64,000 nucleotides of DNA, from assembly GCF_009725235.1 (NCBI RefSeq), contig NZ_WJFC01000009.1:1-64000 (forward strand). Reading direction: 5' to 3'. The notes beneath the pieces are model-generated. The model was not told the origin of the DNA, did not search any database, and worked only from the letters and a program-made list of their open reading frames with translations. Positions within the stretch are counted from its first letter, which is position 1, and each line of letters opens with the position of its first letter. The DNA comes from Scytonema sp. UIC 10036. Lineage in GTDB: Bacteria > Cyanobacteriota > Cyanobacteriia > Cyanobacteriales > Nostocaceae. Shown one piece after another: positions 16,953 through 27,565 of the stretch. The position numbers and the translations under genes were made by a program.

Positions 16953-17161
16953 TTGGTTTCTGTTTAATCGGTATATGATAGGAATTAAAAAAACAAAGTG
17001 GAGCATCTGCAAGGTGAAGCGATTCTCAAATATTAAGCAGGATTTGCGATCGCTCAAAATTTAGGTTAGACTCAGGACTCGAAACTGGAGTTTCCGGTTT
17101 TGTGTTTTAAAATGCAGTACTAATATATTCACGCTTATTGACTCAGCGCGCAGGACTCCAT

Positions 17162-18823
17162 ATGCTAGCAGGTACAACCTTGCAGGGTGGTAAATATACT
17201 TTAGACCAGGAAATAGGTCGGGGGGGCTTTGGTATTACGTTCAAAGCAACTCATCAATACTTACATCATGTTGTGGTGATTAAAACTCTGAATGAGAAAT
17301 TGCAACAGCATCCTTCTTTTGCTAAGTTTGAACGTCAATTCCAAGATGAAGCCAGACGATTGGCAACGTGTGTCCATCCAAATATTGTCCGGGTAAGCGA
17401 CTTTTTCGTTGAAAACGGGTTGCCATACATGGTAATGGAATACATTCCTGGTGAAACTTTGGCACAAGCATTTGTCATTCCAGCAATACCTTTGCAAGAA
17501 AGCATAGCAGTTCATTATATCCGCCAGATAGGAGCAGCACTACAGGTGGTTCATCAAAATAACTTGCTGCATCGGGATGTCAAACCGGACAATATTATAC
17601 TCCGTCAAGGAACGCAGGAAGTCGTGCTGATTGATTTTGGCATTGCACGGGAGTTTAATCATGGAGCAAGGCAAACTCATACGGGTATCGTCTCAGAAGG
17701 ATACTCCCCCATCGAACAGTATATGTCGCAAGCACCTCGCACTCCTGCAACGGATGTCTATGGTTTGGCAGCAACATTATACGCTCTGTTGACAGCACAA
17801 GTTCCCATGCCAGCATTACTGCGCGATCGCGAACCAATGCCTTCCCCCCGCGAGTTACAACCCTACTTAAGTGCATCAATCAATCAAGCAGTCATGAGGG
17901 GTATGGCTGTAGAATCTCGTTTTCGTCCCCAAACCATTGCTGAGTGGCTGGAATTACTACCGAACAGTAGCATAAATGCAGTTCCTCAATTGGTAACAAC
18001 CCAAACAGTACCGACTATAGATTTATCAGCACAACCACAAATTGCAAAATCACCACAGAAGGTAACGCCTAACAAAGTAGACACTGCACCACCTCCAAGC
18101 AAATCCAATCAAGCCAACAAAAAATTATCACCCAAAGTTCTAATCGGTACAGGTGTAGCTCTTGTAGCAGCTACAACAAGTTTTGCCGTCACTAGCGTGA
18201 TGACCAAAAACCAATCGCCATCACCACAGCAGACAGTAGAGAAGCGCAATAATAATGCCGTATTTGAGAACACACCCACAGCAAATACGACACAAATTTC
18301 AGAGCCAGACACCAATACATCTCAAAGCAATAACACCAATACACCTCAAGTAAAAACTGCACCGACTTCTACTTCCAGTTACAAGCGACGCAGGCGCAAC
18401 CGTCGGACTTCACCCGAACAATATCCCTCACAAAGAACAACACAAGAATCAACCAAAGCCAACTCTAGAGAATCAGTAAATCAACAAAATCAAAATCAAA
18501 ATCCAGAACCAACACAAGAAACATCAGAACAAAGACAAGAAGCCGCTTCACCAACCACTGACTCCTCAAGTAAATTAAGAGAGACACTGAGGAAATATCG
18601 CGATCGCAATACCTCCCCATCATCTTCAGAAAATCAATCTCCACCTTCAAGTGGCACTTCTGAAACATCCCCACCCGCCAACCAGTCAAATAATTCTTCA
18701 AATAATTCTCCTGTTGTTGTCCCCGAACAACGTTCTAATGTTGAATCCACACCACCCAATTCATCCTCTGTAGTAGTCCCAACACAAGAACAACCACAAT
18801 CCAACCCATCTACAAATAATTAA
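17162..18823 (+). CDS. Membrane-anchored Ser/Thr protein kinase (Hanks type)
   Basis: 553 residues from the ATG at 17162 (AGGA 6 nt upstream; a TTG at 17138 is the alternative). Kinase domain residues about 12-270: Gly loop IGRGGFG, Lys41 in VVIKTL, catalytic HRDVKPDN (137-144), DFG 158-160, activation segment GYSPIEQY and [15 protein letters not shown]. After a linker comes one transmembrane helix ([20 protein letters not shown], about residues 324-345), then about 190 residues of Asn/Gln/Ser/Pro-rich low complexity, with a KRRRRNRR cluster just after the membrane. Topology suggests a cytoplasmic kinase and an external disordered tail. All catalytic residues are present, so it should be active. 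Substrate unknown. Confidence 0.93.
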   Translation: MLAGTTLQGGKYTLDQEIGRGGFGITFKATHQYLHHVVVIKTLNEKLQQHPSFAKFERQFQDEARRLATCVHPNIVRVSDFFVENGLPYMVMEYIPGETLAQAFVIPAIPLQESIAVHYIRQIGAALQVVHQNNLLHRDVKPDNIILRQGTQEVVLIDFGIAREFNHGARQTHTGIVSEGYSPIEQYMSQAPRTPATDVYGLAATLYALLTAQVPMPALLRDREPMPSPRELQPYLSASINQAVMRGMAVESRFRPQTIAEWLELLPNSSINAVPQLVTTQTVPTIDLSAQPQIAKSPQKVTPNKVDTAPPPSKSNQANKKLSPKVLIGTGVALVAATTSFAVTSVMTKNQSPSPQQTVEKRNNNAVFENTPTANTTQISEPDTNTSQSNNTNTPQVKTAPTSTSSYKRRRRNRRTSPEQYPSQRTTQESTKANSRESVNQQNQNQNPEPTQETSEQRQEAASPTTDSSSKLRETLRKYRDRNTSPSSSENQSPPSSGTSETSPPANQSNNSSNNSPVVVPEQRSNVESTPPNSSSVVVPTQEQPQSNPSTNN

Positions 18824-18945
18824 TATTGACAAACTTCTTTTCTTAGCGTCTTCGCGCCTTTGCGTGAGTTGAATAATAATAATTCTTTAATCAGAAATCA
18901 TATCAAATAGACAATGCCCACCGCACGCGTTTTGGTGGACAATGA

Positions 18946-19971
18946 CTATTGGCTGTTAACTATTGACTCTTCTGAATAAACCTTATTGTCAGAACTTAAC
19001 TTAAACTCCACCTGCCGTAGCGCCGATTGCCAAACTTCATATCCTTCGCGACTAAGGTGCAAGCCATCAGTAGTTAACTCCTCTCGAAGATTGCCACGAA
19101 AATCTATAAACCATTGATAAAGATTTAAATAATAAGCATTTTCTTCTTTAGCAATAAGAGCGAGATGATGATTGATATGACGAACACGCTGATTGGGAAT
19201 CTTTGCTAACCGAGTCGGTAAAATTGATTGGACAAAAATCTTAGCTTGTGGATGAGATTCCCTCAAGCTGCGGAGCATTTTACGATGATTGCGTAAGATG
19301 ATTTCATCGGTCAGCCCTTTCCGCAAGTCATTGATTCCTGCCATTATATAAATAACATCTGGTTTCGTTGCAGAAAAAGCCGACAGTCTTTTGACAATCC
19401 CACCAGAAGTATCTCCAGAAATTCCCTGATTCAGCCACAATCTATCTGATGGTAAACTTTCTTGAGGAAACCATAAACTTAAAGAATCTCCCAGTAAAAT
19501 ACCCAAGCTGCTTTTACCTTGTCCTTGTGCCATGACTTTAGCTTCCAAAGACAACAAGCTTTTCCAATCCTCATAAGTCAGTTGGCTTTTATTAGCAGCT
19601 ACCAACAACGGCTGCAGGCGTTCGTGAGGAAAATTAGTCTGAGTTTGACTGATTTTCAGTTCGAGCAATCTTTGATGGTAAAGTTGACGCCCGGATACAG
19701 GTCGGCGATTATACGTAGTTTGAGTATTAAAATGGAAAGATGAGGCAGTTGGTTTTGATAATATCTGATTATTGCTAAACTCAGGTACAGAAGGTATCGA
19801 AAGCTCGACACTAGGCAATATTTTTCCGCCCACAGCATGCAGCGGATTGTCCTTTAAATTCCACAAAACCCCACTATTTTCTGATGGAATAACTGATAGT
19901 TGTGGAATAGTTGATGCTGGTATTAGCACTCCTGTTAACAAACCTGCTGCCAACAGATAAAAGTCCTTCAT
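18946..19971 (-). CDS. SGNH/GDSL-type hydrolase, exported
   Basis: 341 residues. N-terminal hydrophobic segment (LLAAGLLTGVLIPAST) as signal or anchor, about 120 residues of linker, then an SGNH esterase domain: block I GILLGDSLSLWF (nucleophile Ser), block II NQGISGDTSGG, block III MAGINDLRKG (Asn) and block V TTDGLHLSREGY (Asp and His). All catalytic residues are intact. Likely an acyl-esterase acting on cell-envelope polysaccharide or lipid; the substrate cannot be read from sequence. Convergent with the kinase gene. Confidence 0.9.
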   Translation of the reverse strand: MKDFYLLAAGLLTGVLIPASTIPQLSVIPSENSGVLWNLKDNPLHAVGGKILPSVELSIPSVPEFSNNQILSKPTASSFHFNTQTTYNRRPVSGRQLYHQRLLELKISQTQTNFPHERLQPLLVAANKSQLTYEDWKSLLSLEAKVMAQGQGKSSLGILLGDSLSLWFPQESLPSDRLWLNQGISGDTSGGIVKRLSAFSATKPDVIYIMAGINDLRKGLTDEIILRNHRKMLRSLRESHPQAKIFVQSILPTRLAKIPNQRVRHINHHLALIAKEENAYYLNLYQWFIDFRGNLREELTTDGLHLSREGYEVWQSALRQVEFKLSSDNKVYSEESIVNSQ

Positions 19972-20322
19972 TGTTTACAATTGCTCCTCCGCTTGCTGCT
20001 TTTTCCTATTGACAGCATGAACTAACTGAGTTCAGGACAATTTCACGTACTTTTACTTATTATTTTTATTTACAGAATTCAGGTTTGTAAAGACAGACAA
20101 GTTTTTATTTATCATCTTTCCAGACTCTTTGCGTATAAGTAGATAAGTCATGTTTGTAACACTAACTTTTATGTACGAGCAGTATAAAAAATCTTCTAAC
20201 CTAGGGAATACAAGTGTAGTAGCACTGCTTTACTGTAAAGAATAGTCAAATAATACACTAGCTTTTTTTTAATGTCCACACAGATTTTACTAGAAAACGT
20301 TTGCATAACAGTAGTTTTTATT
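19972..20322. other. Intergenic region, about 350 bp
   Basis: AT-rich, no coding sequence recognised; it should hold the promoter of the SGNH hydrolase gene and the 3' end of the methyltransferase transcript. No clear terminator hairpin seen. Confidence 0.4.
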
Positions 20323-21228
20323 CTATAAATCTACAAACCTATAACGACTGGCAATCACATAATCTTCATTAATTTCAAAAGAAATCCATCGACGCTGTAA
20401 GAGTTCTGCCACAAAACCAGTAGTGTTGGAACCTGCAAAGGGATCTAACACCATATCACCTTCATCTGTTAAAAATTTGATGAAGAATTCTGCAAAGCCT
20501 TGCGGAAAACGCGCAGGATGTGGTTGAATTCCCAAATCTTTACAGCGACGCAAGTAAGCACTATTTGATTCAGTATTGGCTATTTCTAACAAGTTTGGTG
20601 GAATAGCTCCCTGATTATCTTTTTGGAATTTGTCAGAAATATCATGCCCACTAGGACGTATTTTTGCTTTATAACCTTTTTTCAACAATTGTTTCATACT
20701 CTCGCTGTAGGGCTTTAAAACTTTTCTGTTATCAGCTTTTGGATGAGGCGTTTTCGATAACCACCAAACAACGTTGACTGAATCCTTAACACGGATTCGC
20801 CTAACTGTCACCCACTCAGCAGGGGTAGGTAGTCGGGCTGGGTTGTAGTGATAAAATTCTTGAGAGAGAAAAAAACCAACTTCCTTACACAGTCTGACTA
20901 AAAGTTCATACTGGTAAATGCTTCGCACTGGATAACCGGGGAGATATGCACCGCCCAAATCCAGAATAAAAGATCCATCTTCTGCAAGGACTCTTTTAAA
21001 TTCATGAGCGAAAGGCAGAAACCATTCTACATACTTTTCTGCACTCTCGTTTCCGTATTCCTTTTTGCGTGTCAGTGCAAAGGGAGGTGAGGTGAGGATG
21101 AGATTGATAGTACTGTCTTTTACAGATTTAATGAGTTCTAGGCTATCACCTAAGTATGCTTCTCCGTGCGGTTGAGTGTAGTAAGGGTTGGAAAGTACTG
21201 TTTGTCGATTAGTTTGTGTTTCTTTCAA
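20323..21228 (-). CDS. DNA (N4-cytosine or N6-adenine) methyltransferase, beta class, solo
   Basis: 301 residues. Catalytic motif IV TSPPF (46-50) precedes the AdoMet-binding motif I DPFAGSNTTG (262-271), the beta-class order; the N-terminal GDSLELIK and ILDLGGAY segments fit this class. TSPPF/TSPPY is commonest in N4-cytosine enzymes. No restriction endonuclease gene is adjacent, so this is an orphan enzyme with possible regulatory or genome-maintenance role. It resembles the conserved cyanobacterial solo m4C enzymes (the GGCC-specific type known from Synechocystis), but specificity is unproven. Followed upstream by cynS on the same strand. Confidence 0.85.
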   Translation of the reverse strand: MKETQTNRQTVLSNPYYTQPHGEAYLGDSLELIKSVKDSTINLILTSPPFALTRKKEYGNESAEKYVEWFLPFAHEFKRVLAEDGSFILDLGGAYLPGYPVRSIYQYELLVRLCKEVGFFLSQEFYHYNPARLPTPAEWVTVRRIRVKDSVNVVWWLSKTPHPKADNRKVLKPYSESMKQLLKKGYKAKIRPSGHDISDKFQKDNQGAIPPNLLEIANTESNSAYLRRCKDLGIQPHPARFPQGFAEFFIKFLTDEGDMVLDPFAGSNTTGFVAELLQRRWISFEINEDYVIASRYRFVDL

Positions 21229-21291
21229 GTTTTGTCAGCTTTTGTGTAGTAAATTTTGCTTATGCCCTCACACTGGAAGTGTGGGGCTATA

Positions 21292-21316
21292 CAAACAAAG
21301 CCCGTCTGGGCGGGCT
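21292..21316 (-). terminator. Hairpin downstream of cynS
   Basis: On the minus strand AGCCCGCCCAGACGGGCTTTGTTT: a GC-rich stem (AGCCCG/CGGGCT) followed by a T-rich tail 18 bp after the cynS stop. A second perfect-looking stem, CCCTCACACT/AGTGTGGGG, follows at 21264-21286. Confidence 0.65.
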
Positions 21317-21333
21317 GTAAAGTACTGAAGATA

Positions 21334-21774
21334 TTACCACTTTTTGTAGGGTAAAAATTTACCCGACATGATGACTTTCACGCGATCGCCTTTGATATCT
21401 TCTTCTTTTTCAATATCCAAAGTGAAATCAATGGCGCTCATAATACCATCGCCAAACTTCTCATGAATGACTTCTTTGATAGGCATTCCATAGACTTGCA
21501 TTATCTCATAGAAACGATAAATGAGCGGATCGGTTGGTACTACAAGTCCCAATCCTTTAACTGGGTATTCAGTTAATTCTTTAACATAAACCTTACCCAG
21601 TCCTAACGCGTCAACCAGTAACTGTGCTTCTTCCTCAGAAGCACTAGCTTGACGGTAGATAACTGCTGCAATCCAGACTTCATCACGTCCTAAAATCTTT
21701 TCCAAATCAGAAAAAGTCAGTCCCTTTTCTTTTTTTGCTGTTAAGAGGGTTTCAGTAATTTCGGGAATAGCCAC
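21334..21774 (-). CDS. cynS: Cyanate hydratase (cyanase)
   Basis: 146 residues, the usual cyanase length. It converts cyanate and bicarbonate to carbamate/CO2 and ammonia. The catalytic triad is present with correct spacing: Arg87 and Glu90 in [12 protein letters not shown] and Ser113 in IMSAIDF. The N-terminal helix-turn-helix-like region ([19 protein letters not shown]) is typical. No cyanate transporter gene is adjacent; a nitrate/cyanate-type ABC ATPase fragment lies 42 kb away at the right edge. A terminator follows. Confidence 0.97.
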   Translation of the reverse strand: MAIPEITETLLTAKKEKGLTFSDLEKILGRDEVWIAAVIYRQASASEEEAQLLVDALGLGKVYVKELTEYPVKGLGLVVPTDPLIYRFYEIMQVYGMPIKEVIHEKFGDGIMSAIDFTLDIEKEEDIKGDRVKVIMSGKFLPYKKW

Positions 21775-22053
21775 CTAAAAACTCCTTTGGTAAAGGATTG
21801 CTGTTGGTTGTATACAACTGATACCAATATTACTTGGTTCACCGGAAAAAATGAAATTATGTAGGTTAGGTTGATGAATAAAACCAAACATCTATAGCAA
21901 TCCTAAACCATTTGTAAAATTCTCTCTCCTCTCTTTTCTTCGCGCCCTTTGCGTCTTTGCAGTTCAGAATTTTTACCTATCAAATAAGACTGCTATACAA
22001 GCATTTTTTGGGTAACACAAAGATTCATAGCAACTTACAAAAATACTTTTCTT
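21775..22053. other. Intergenic region with repeat fragments
   Basis: Contains a degenerate GTAGGTT element (about 21860-21890) and a CCTTTGCGTCTTTGCAGTTC-type fragment near 21950; promoter space of cynS. No coding sequence. Confidence 0.45.
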
Positions 22054-22131
22054 TTATGAATTTCTAGCATAAGCAATAGCAGCCTTAATATCTTTTATTG
22101 ATAGTGGGGGATATTCCCGAACAATGGGCAT
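22054..22131 (-). pseudogene. DUF433 C-terminal remnant
   Basis: Encodes IVREYPPLSIKDIKAAIAYA, the typical C-terminal DUF433 signature, ending ARNS-stop. Upstream the reading frame dissolves into AACCGCAGAGGCGC-type repeat sequence (22190-22262), so only the tail of a former toxin-antitoxin-type gene survives. Confidence 0.6.
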
Positions 22132-22301
22132 TGCTAGTGCTGTCAAGGTGATTGAAAACTTCAGGAAATGAATAGCTCTCTCTCCTCTTACCTCTGCGTA
22201 CTCAGCGCCTCTGCGGTTCAATAAATTACTTTTTAACCGCAGAGGGCGCACCAGAGCACAGAGTAGTTGCAACTCCCTACTATTGAGAATATTCCAATAA
22301 C

Positions 22302-22331
22302 AAAAAATCCCCCGCCTTGAGGCGAGGGACT
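22302..22331 (-). terminator. Terminator of the distal psaB copy
   Basis: On the minus strand, stem CCCTCGCC/GGCGGGGG followed by ATTTTTTG. The same hairpin occurs after the proximal psaB copy at 25155-25183. Confidence 0.8.
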
Positions 22332-22369
22332 TTAGCTATTGACTAACTACTGCTAATTCAGTCAACTCA

Positions 22370-24583
22370 TCAACCGAACTTACCTGCAGTCGAAGCAATC
22401 AAGAACGCTGCGTAGGTAAAGACGTAACCCACAGTGAAGTGTGCTAAACCTACCAAGCGAGCTTGAACAATGGACAAAGCAACGGGCTTGTCTTTCCAGC
22501 GAACTAGGTTCGCCAAAGGAGTCCGCTCGTGCGCCCAAACTAAAGTTTCAATCAACTCTTGCCAGTAACCACGCCAAGAGATGAGGAACATGAAACCTGT
22601 CGCCCAAATCAAATGTCCAAACAGGAACATCCACGCCCAAACTGACAAGTTGTTCATGCCGTAGGGGTTGTAGCCGTTGATTAACTGAGCGGAGTTCGCC
22701 CAGAGGTAATCGCGGAACCAACCCATCAGGTATGTGGAAGACTCATTAAACTGAGCAACGTTGCCTTGCCAAATTCCTAAGTGCTTCCAGTGCCAGTAGA
22801 AGGTAACCCAACCCACTGTGTTGAGTGCCCAGAATGTTGCCAAGTAGAAAGCGTCCCAAGCGGAGATGTCGCAAGTACCACCACGACCGGGACCGTCGCA
22901 AGGGAATGCATAACCGAAGTCCTTCTTATCAGGCATCAGCTTGGAACCACGAGCATCCAAAGCACCTTTCACCAATACGAGAACGGTGGTGTGAATTGCC
23001 AGGGCAAAAGCATGGTGAACGAGGAAGTCTCCAGGTCCAATGGTTAAGAACAATGAGTTCGTACCGTTGTTAATTGCATCAATCCAACCGGGTAACCAAG
23101 GCGCACCTGCGGTGGAAGCAACGCTTTCAGGGTTGGACAGTAGGGTGTTTAAACCATACAGGACTTTACCGTGAGAAGCTTGAATGAACTGTGCGAACAC
23201 CGGTTCAATCAAAATTTGCTTTTCGGGGGTACCGAAGGCAACAACTACGTCGTTGTGAACGTATAAACCTAAGGTGTGGAAGCCCAAGAACAGGGATACC
23301 CAGCTCAGGTGAGAGATGATGGCTTCTTTGTGCTTGAGTACGCGATCGAGCACGTTGCCTTTATTTTGCTCTGGATCGTAGTCACGTACCCAGAAGATAG
23401 CCGCGTGCGCGAAAGCGCCTAGCATTAAGAACACAGCAATGTACTGATGGTGCGTGTACAGCGCTGCTTGAGTTGTGTAGTCCTTAGCCATGAAGGCATA
23501 AGGAGGAAGGGAATACATGTGCTGCGCTACCAAGGAGGTCACGGTTCCCAGCGCCGCCAGGTGAATGGACAACTGGAAGTGCAAGGAGTTGTTGTAGGTG
23601 TCGTACAGTCCTTGGTGTGGCAGATTGAACTGACCTTCTGTCTTTACGCCGAAGAAGGTCTTGGCGTTCAGCATTTCTTTGATGCTGTGACCGATACCAA
23701 AGTTGGTACGGTACATATGACCGGCGATGATGAAGATCACCGCGATCGCCAAGTGGTGGTGTGCTATATCCGTCAGCCACAGCGACTCTGTCTGCGGATG
23801 GAACCCACCCAAGAAAGTCAGAATTGCAGTTCCCGCACCTTGAGATGTACCAAATATGTGGTCAGCAGTATCGGGGTTAGAAGCGTATACTCCCCAATTG
23901 CCTGTAAAGAAAGGTTGCAAACCTGCTGGGTGAGGCAGAACAGTCAGGAAGTTATCCCAACCTACGTGCTGTCCGCGAGCTTCGGGGATCGCTACGTGTA
24001 CCAAGTGACCCGTCCAAGCTAGAGAGCTCACACCGAACAAACCTGCCAAGTGGTGGTTCAAACGGGGTTCTGCGCTCTTAAACCAAACCAAGCTGGGACG
24101 GAACTTGGGTTGTAAGTGCAACCAACCTGCAAACAAAAAGATTGCTGATAGAACCAGCAAGAACACTGAACCTACATATAGGTCGTTGTTCGTCCGCATA
24201 CCGATGGTGTACCACCAATGATAAACACCTGAGTATGCAATGTTCACTGGATTACTAGCACCTGCTTGGGTAAATGCTTCTATTGCTGGTTTCCCAAACT
24301 GCGGGTCCCAAATTGCATGAGCGATGGGACGAATATGAAGAGGGTCTTTAATCCACTGTTCAAAGTTACCTTGCCAAGCTACGTGGAACAGCAGGCTTGA
24401 TGCCCACAGGAAAATGATTGCCACGTGACCGAAATGAGTTGCGAAAATCCTTTGGTAGAGATTTTCTTCCGTCATGCCATCGTGGCTTTCAAAATCATTT
24501 CCCATAGCCATCGCGTACCAGATCCGACGCGTCGTCGGGTCTTGTGCGAGATCCTGGCTAAATTTTGGAAATTTTGTTGCCAT
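22370..24583 (-). CDS. psaB: Photosystem I P700 apoprotein A2, second copy (PsaB-like)
   Basis: 737 residues, eleven-helix PSI core subunit that with PsaA binds P700 and FX. The FX ligands are intact ([18 protein letters not shown]). Third gene of a minus-strand array after psaA and psaB. Compared with the neighbouring copy: residues 1-115 identical, residues 116 to about 410 diverged (for example [14 protein letters not shown] against [14 protein letters not shown]), a four-residue-shorter lumenal/stromal loop ([11 protein letters not shown] against [15 protein letters not shown]), and near identity again to the C-terminus. Looks functional. It has a 638-bp spacer of its own, so separate regulation (for example in differentiated cells) is possible. 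Ribosome-binding site weak. Confidence 0.95.
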   Translation of the reverse strand: MATKFPKFSQDLAQDPTTRRIWYAMAMGNDFESHDGMTEENLYQRIFATHFGHVAIIFLWASSLLFHVAWQGNFEQWIKDPLHIRPIAHAIWDPQFGKPAIEAFTQAGASNPVNIAYSGVYHWWYTIGMRTNNDLYVGSVFLLVLSAIFLFAGWLHLQPKFRPSLVWFKSAEPRLNHHLAGLFGVSSLAWTGHLVHVAIPEARGQHVGWDNFLTVLPHPAGLQPFFTGNWGVYASNPDTADHIFGTSQGAGTAILTFLGGFHPQTESLWLTDIAHHHLAIAVIFIIAGHMYRTNFGIGHSIKEMLNAKTFFGVKTEGQFNLPHQGLYDTYNNSLHFQLSIHLAALGTVTSLVAQHMYSLPPYAFMAKDYTTQAALYTHHQYIAVFLMLGAFAHAAIFWVRDYDPEQNKGNVLDRVLKHKEAIISHLSWVSLFLGFHTLGLYVHNDVVVAFGTPEKQILIEPVFAQFIQASHGKVLYGLNTLLSNPESVASTAGAPWLPGWIDAINNGTNSLFLTIGPGDFLVHHAFALAIHTTVLVLVKGALDARGSKLMPDKKDFGYAFPCDGPGRGGTCDISAWDAFYLATFWALNTVGWVTFYWHWKHLGIWQGNVAQFNESSTYLMGWFRDYLWANSAQLINGYNPYGMNNLSVWAWMFLFGHLIWATGFMFLISWRGYWQELIETLVWAHERTPLANLVRWKDKPVALSIVQARLVGLAHFTVGYVFTYAAFLIASTAGKFG

Positions 24584-24736
24584 AAAGATGAATTCTTGTT
24601 GTCCTGGTTAGCTGGGCTTCAACTAGAACAAGTCTTGCTGGATATCCGGATTTTCTTCCGGAGAAGACTTCCAAACATTTTGTATGCTGAGGCGCAATCA
24701 TTTCTTATTCTAAAGCAATACCAGCATATCTTTAAA

Positions 24737-24792
24737 TTTTGGATTTTGGATTTTGGATTTTGGATTTTGGATTTTGGATTTTGGATTTTGGA
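24737..24792. repeat. Eight perfect TTTTGGA heptads
   Basis: Exactly eight tandem copies, about 150 bp upstream of the distal psaB start codon (minus strand). Such arrays vary in copy number by slippage; here it lies in the putative promoter/leader region. Confidence 0.9.
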
Positions 24793-24899
24793 TAGAGAAA
24801 GCCCTATTTCAACTTACTTTCACCGACTCCCTTTCCACTAACAAAGATTACGATTTTCTTCTCCTCTTTCTTCGTGTCCTTTGCGTCTTTGCGGTTCAT

Positions 24900-25018
24900 T
24901 TAAATAGATAATATTCCAATACTGGTCGGATAAGAATTTTTGTAGGTTTGGCAAATCCTTGGGGAAAACCAACTAATGTTTGTAAATGTTGGGTTTCGTT
25001 CCTCAACCCAACCTACGT
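24900..25018. repeat. About 110-bp composite element containing the GTAGGTTGGGTT core
   Basis: In reverse orientation it reads ACGTAGGTTGGGTTGAGG ... AAACCCAACATTTACAAACA ... ACAAAAATTCTTATCC ... CAGTATTGG, matching 35536-35640 and 63064-63170 along most of its length. Suggests a short mobile (MITE-like) element. Confidence 0.75.
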
Positions 25019-25154
25019 GTTTTCGCATTTTTAGGATTAAACGACAAGTATTGGATAATATTCTAGCTCGACAAGAATAAATATCTCGTGCATTCGTTTT
25101 TCTAATTAATGAGATTAGTAAAAATTTTCTCTTCTTATTTTTCAATTCATTAAA

Positions 25155-25183
25155 CAAAATCCCCCGCCTTGAGGCGAGGGACT
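25155..25183 (-). terminator. Terminator of psaB (proximal copy)
   Basis: On the minus strand, stem CCCTCGCC/GGCGGGGG followed by a T-rich tail (ATTTTGTTT). Flanking bases out to about 25240 are nearly the same as those after the other copy, so the 3' flank was duplicated or converted with the gene. Confidence 0.8.
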
Positions 25184-25221
25184 TTAGCTATTTACTGACT
25201 ACTGCTAATTCAGTCAACTCA

Positions 25222-27447
25222 TCAACCGAACTTACCTGCAGTCGAAGCAATTAAGAATGCGGCATAGGTAAAGACGTAACCCACAGCGAAGTGTGTTAAA
25301 CCTACCAAGCGAGCTTGAACGATGGACAGAGCCACGGGCTTGTCTTTCCAGCGAACTAGGTTCGCTAAAGGAGTCCGCTCGTGCGCCCAAACTAGAGTTT
25401 CAATCAACTCTTGCCAGTAACCACGCCAAGAGATGAGGAACATGAAACCTGTCGCCCAAATCAAATGTCCAAACAGGAACATCCACGCCCAAACTGACAA
25501 GTTGTTCATGCCGTAGGGGTTGTAGCCGTTGATTAACTGAGCGGAGTTCGCCCAGAGGTAATCGCGGAACCAACCCATCAGGTATGTGGAAGACTCATTA
25601 AACTGAGCAACGTTGCCTTGCCAAATTCCTAAGTGCTTCCAGTGCCAGTAGAAGGTGACCCAACCTACTGTGTTGAGTGCCCAGAATGTTGCCAAGTAGA
25701 AAGCGTCCCAAGCGGAGATGTCACAAGTACCGCCACGACCGGGACCGTCGCAAGGGAATGCATAACCGAAGTCCTTCTTATCGGGCATCAGCTTGGAACC
25801 GCGAGCATCCAAAGCACCTTTCACCAATACGAGAACGGTGGTATGAATTGCTAGGGCAAAAGCATGGTGAACGAGGAAGTCTCCAGGTCCAATGGTTAAG
25901 AACAATGAGTTCGTGCCATTGTTAACTGCATCTAACCAGCCAGGTAACCATACGTTACCATAGTTAGGCCAAGCAGTACTTGCAATGCTATCTGGATTGG
26001 ATAGCAGAACGTTCAAACCGTACAGTACTTTACCGTGAGAAGCTTGAATGAACTGTGCGAACACTGGTTCAATCAAAATTTGCTTTTCGGGTGTACCGAA
26101 GGCAACAACTACGTCGTTGTGAACGTATAAACCTAAGGTGTGGAAGCCCAAGAACAGGGATACCCAGCTCAGGTGAGAGATAATCGCTTCTTTGTGCTTG
26201 AGTACGCGTTCGAGCACGTTGCCTTTGTTTTGTTCTGGATCGTAGTCACGTACCCAGAAGATTGCTCCGTGAGCAAAAGCACCCAGCATCAAGAACACAG
26301 CAATGTATTGATGGTGCGTGTACAGCGCTGCTTGAGTTGTGTAGTCCTTAGCGATAAAAGCATAAGGAGGCAGGGCGTACATATGCTGTGCTACTAAGGA
26401 GGTGATAACGCCTAGGCAAGCTAGGTGCCATCCCAACTGGAAGTGCAGGGAGTTATTGTAAGTGTCGTACAGGCCTTGGTGTGGCAGGTTAAACGGACCT
26501 TCTACTGGGACGCCAAAGAAGCTCTTGGCATTCAAAGCCTCTTTCAGGCTGTGACCAATGCCAAAGTTAGTCCGATACATATGACCGGCAATGATGAAGA
26601 GCACTGCGATCGCCAGGTGGTGGTGCGCCATATCCGTCAGCCACAGCGACTCTGTCTGCGGATGGAACCCACCCAAGAAAGTCAGAATTGCAGTTCCTGC
26701 ACCTTGAGATGTGCCAAATATGTGGTTAGCAGTATCGGGGTTAGAAGCGTATACTCCCCAGTTGCCTGTGAAGAAAGGTTGCAAACCTGCTGGGTGGGGC
26801 AGAGTTGTCAAGAAGTTATCCCAACCTACGTGCTGTCCGCGTGATTCGGGGATCGCTACGTGAATCAGGTGACCTGCCCAAGCCAGAGAACTCACACCGA
26901 ACAAACCTGCCAAGTGGTGGTTCAAACGGGGTTCTGCGCTCTTAAACCAAGCTAAGCTGGGGCGGAACTTTGGTTGTAGGTGCAACCAACCTGCGAACAG
27001 GAACACTGCTGCCAATATGAGGAGGAACACGGAACCTTGATATAGGTCATTGTTCGTCCGCATACCGATGGTGTACCACCAGTGATAAATACCTGAGTAG
27101 GTAATGTTCACTGGATTACTAGCACCTGCTTGGGTAAATGCTTCTATTGCTGGTTTCCCAAACTGCGGGTCCCAAATTGCATGAGCGATGGGACGAATAT
27201 GAAGAGGGTCTTTAATCCACTGTTCAAAGTTACCTTGCCAAGCTACGTGGAACAGCAGGCTTGATGCCCACAGGAAAATGATTGCCACGTGACCGAAATG
27301 AGTTGCGAAAATCCTTTGGTAGAGATTTTCTTCCGTCATGCCATCGTGGCTTTCAAAATCATTTCCCATAGCCATCGCGTACCAGATCCGACGCGTCGTC
27401 GGGTCTTGTGCGAGATCCTGGCTAAATTTTGGAAATTTTGTTGCCAT
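25222..27447 (-). CDS. psaB: Photosystem I P700 apoprotein A2 (PsaB)
   Basis: 741 residues, the standard PsaB length in this lineage. Binds half of P700 and, with PsaA, the FX [4Fe-4S] cluster through [18 protein letters not shown]. It lies 118 bp downstream of psaA on the same strand, the universal psaA-psaB arrangement, and is probably co-transcribed with it. It has the common Nostocales-type loop [15 protein letters not shown]. Start ATG at 27447; the best purine-rich site (AGAGGA) is about 14 nt upstream. Followed by its own terminator. Confidence 0.97.
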   Translation of the reverse strand: MATKFPKFSQDLAQDPTTRRIWYAMAMGNDFESHDGMTEENLYQRIFATHFGHVAIIFLWASSLLFHVAWQGNFEQWIKDPLHIRPIAHAIWDPQFGKPAIEAFTQAGASNPVNITYSGIYHWWYTIGMRTNNDLYQGSVFLLILAAVFLFAGWLHLQPKFRPSLAWFKSAEPRLNHHLAGLFGVSSLAWAGHLIHVAIPESRGQHVGWDNFLTTLPHPAGLQPFFTGNWGVYASNPDTANHIFGTSQGAGTAILTFLGGFHPQTESLWLTDMAHHHLAIAVLFIIAGHMYRTNFGIGHSLKEALNAKSFFGVPVEGPFNLPHQGLYDTYNNSLHFQLGWHLACLGVITSLVAQHMYALPPYAFIAKDYTTQAALYTHHQYIAVFLMLGAFAHGAIFWVRDYDPEQNKGNVLERVLKHKEAIISHLSWVSLFLGFHTLGLYVHNDVVVAFGTPEKQILIEPVFAQFIQASHGKVLYGLNVLLSNPDSIASTAWPNYGNVWLPGWLDAVNNGTNSLFLTIGPGDFLVHHAFALAIHTTVLVLVKGALDARGSKLMPDKKDFGYAFPCDGPGRGGTCDISAWDAFYLATFWALNTVGWVTFYWHWKHLGIWQGNVAQFNESSTYLMGWFRDYLWANSAQLINGYNPYGMNNLSVWAWMFLFGHLIWATGFMFLISWRGYWQELIETLVWAHERTPLANLVRWKDKPVALSIVQARLVGLTHFAVGYVFTYAAFLIASTAGKFG

Positions 27448-27489
27448 GGGTTTGATAAAATCCTCTGACCTTTAGCCACCAACTTCATG

Positions 27490-27556
27490 ATTTTGGATTT
27501 TGGATTTTGGATTTTGGATTGAATCTAAAACCTAAAATCCGAAATCCAAAATTTTT
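27490..27556. repeat. Heptad repeats forming an inverted repeat between psaA and psaB
   Basis: Four TTTTGGA units facing AAATCC-type units; the transcript could fold into a stem of about 20 bp. This is the entire psaA-psaB spacer apart from the leader; it may affect relative psaA/psaB expression. Confidence 0.75.
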
Positions 27557-27565
27557 TGTTGATGT

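Noticed and set aside
24737..24792. Heptad array considered as a CRISPR-like repeat
   Set aside because: Units are 7 bp with no spacers; no cas genes in the window.
22370..27447. Second psaB considered part of a far-red photoacclimation cluster
   Set aside because: No phytochrome regulator, far-red phycobilisome or chlorophyll f synthase genes nearby, and the copy is too similar to its neighbour.
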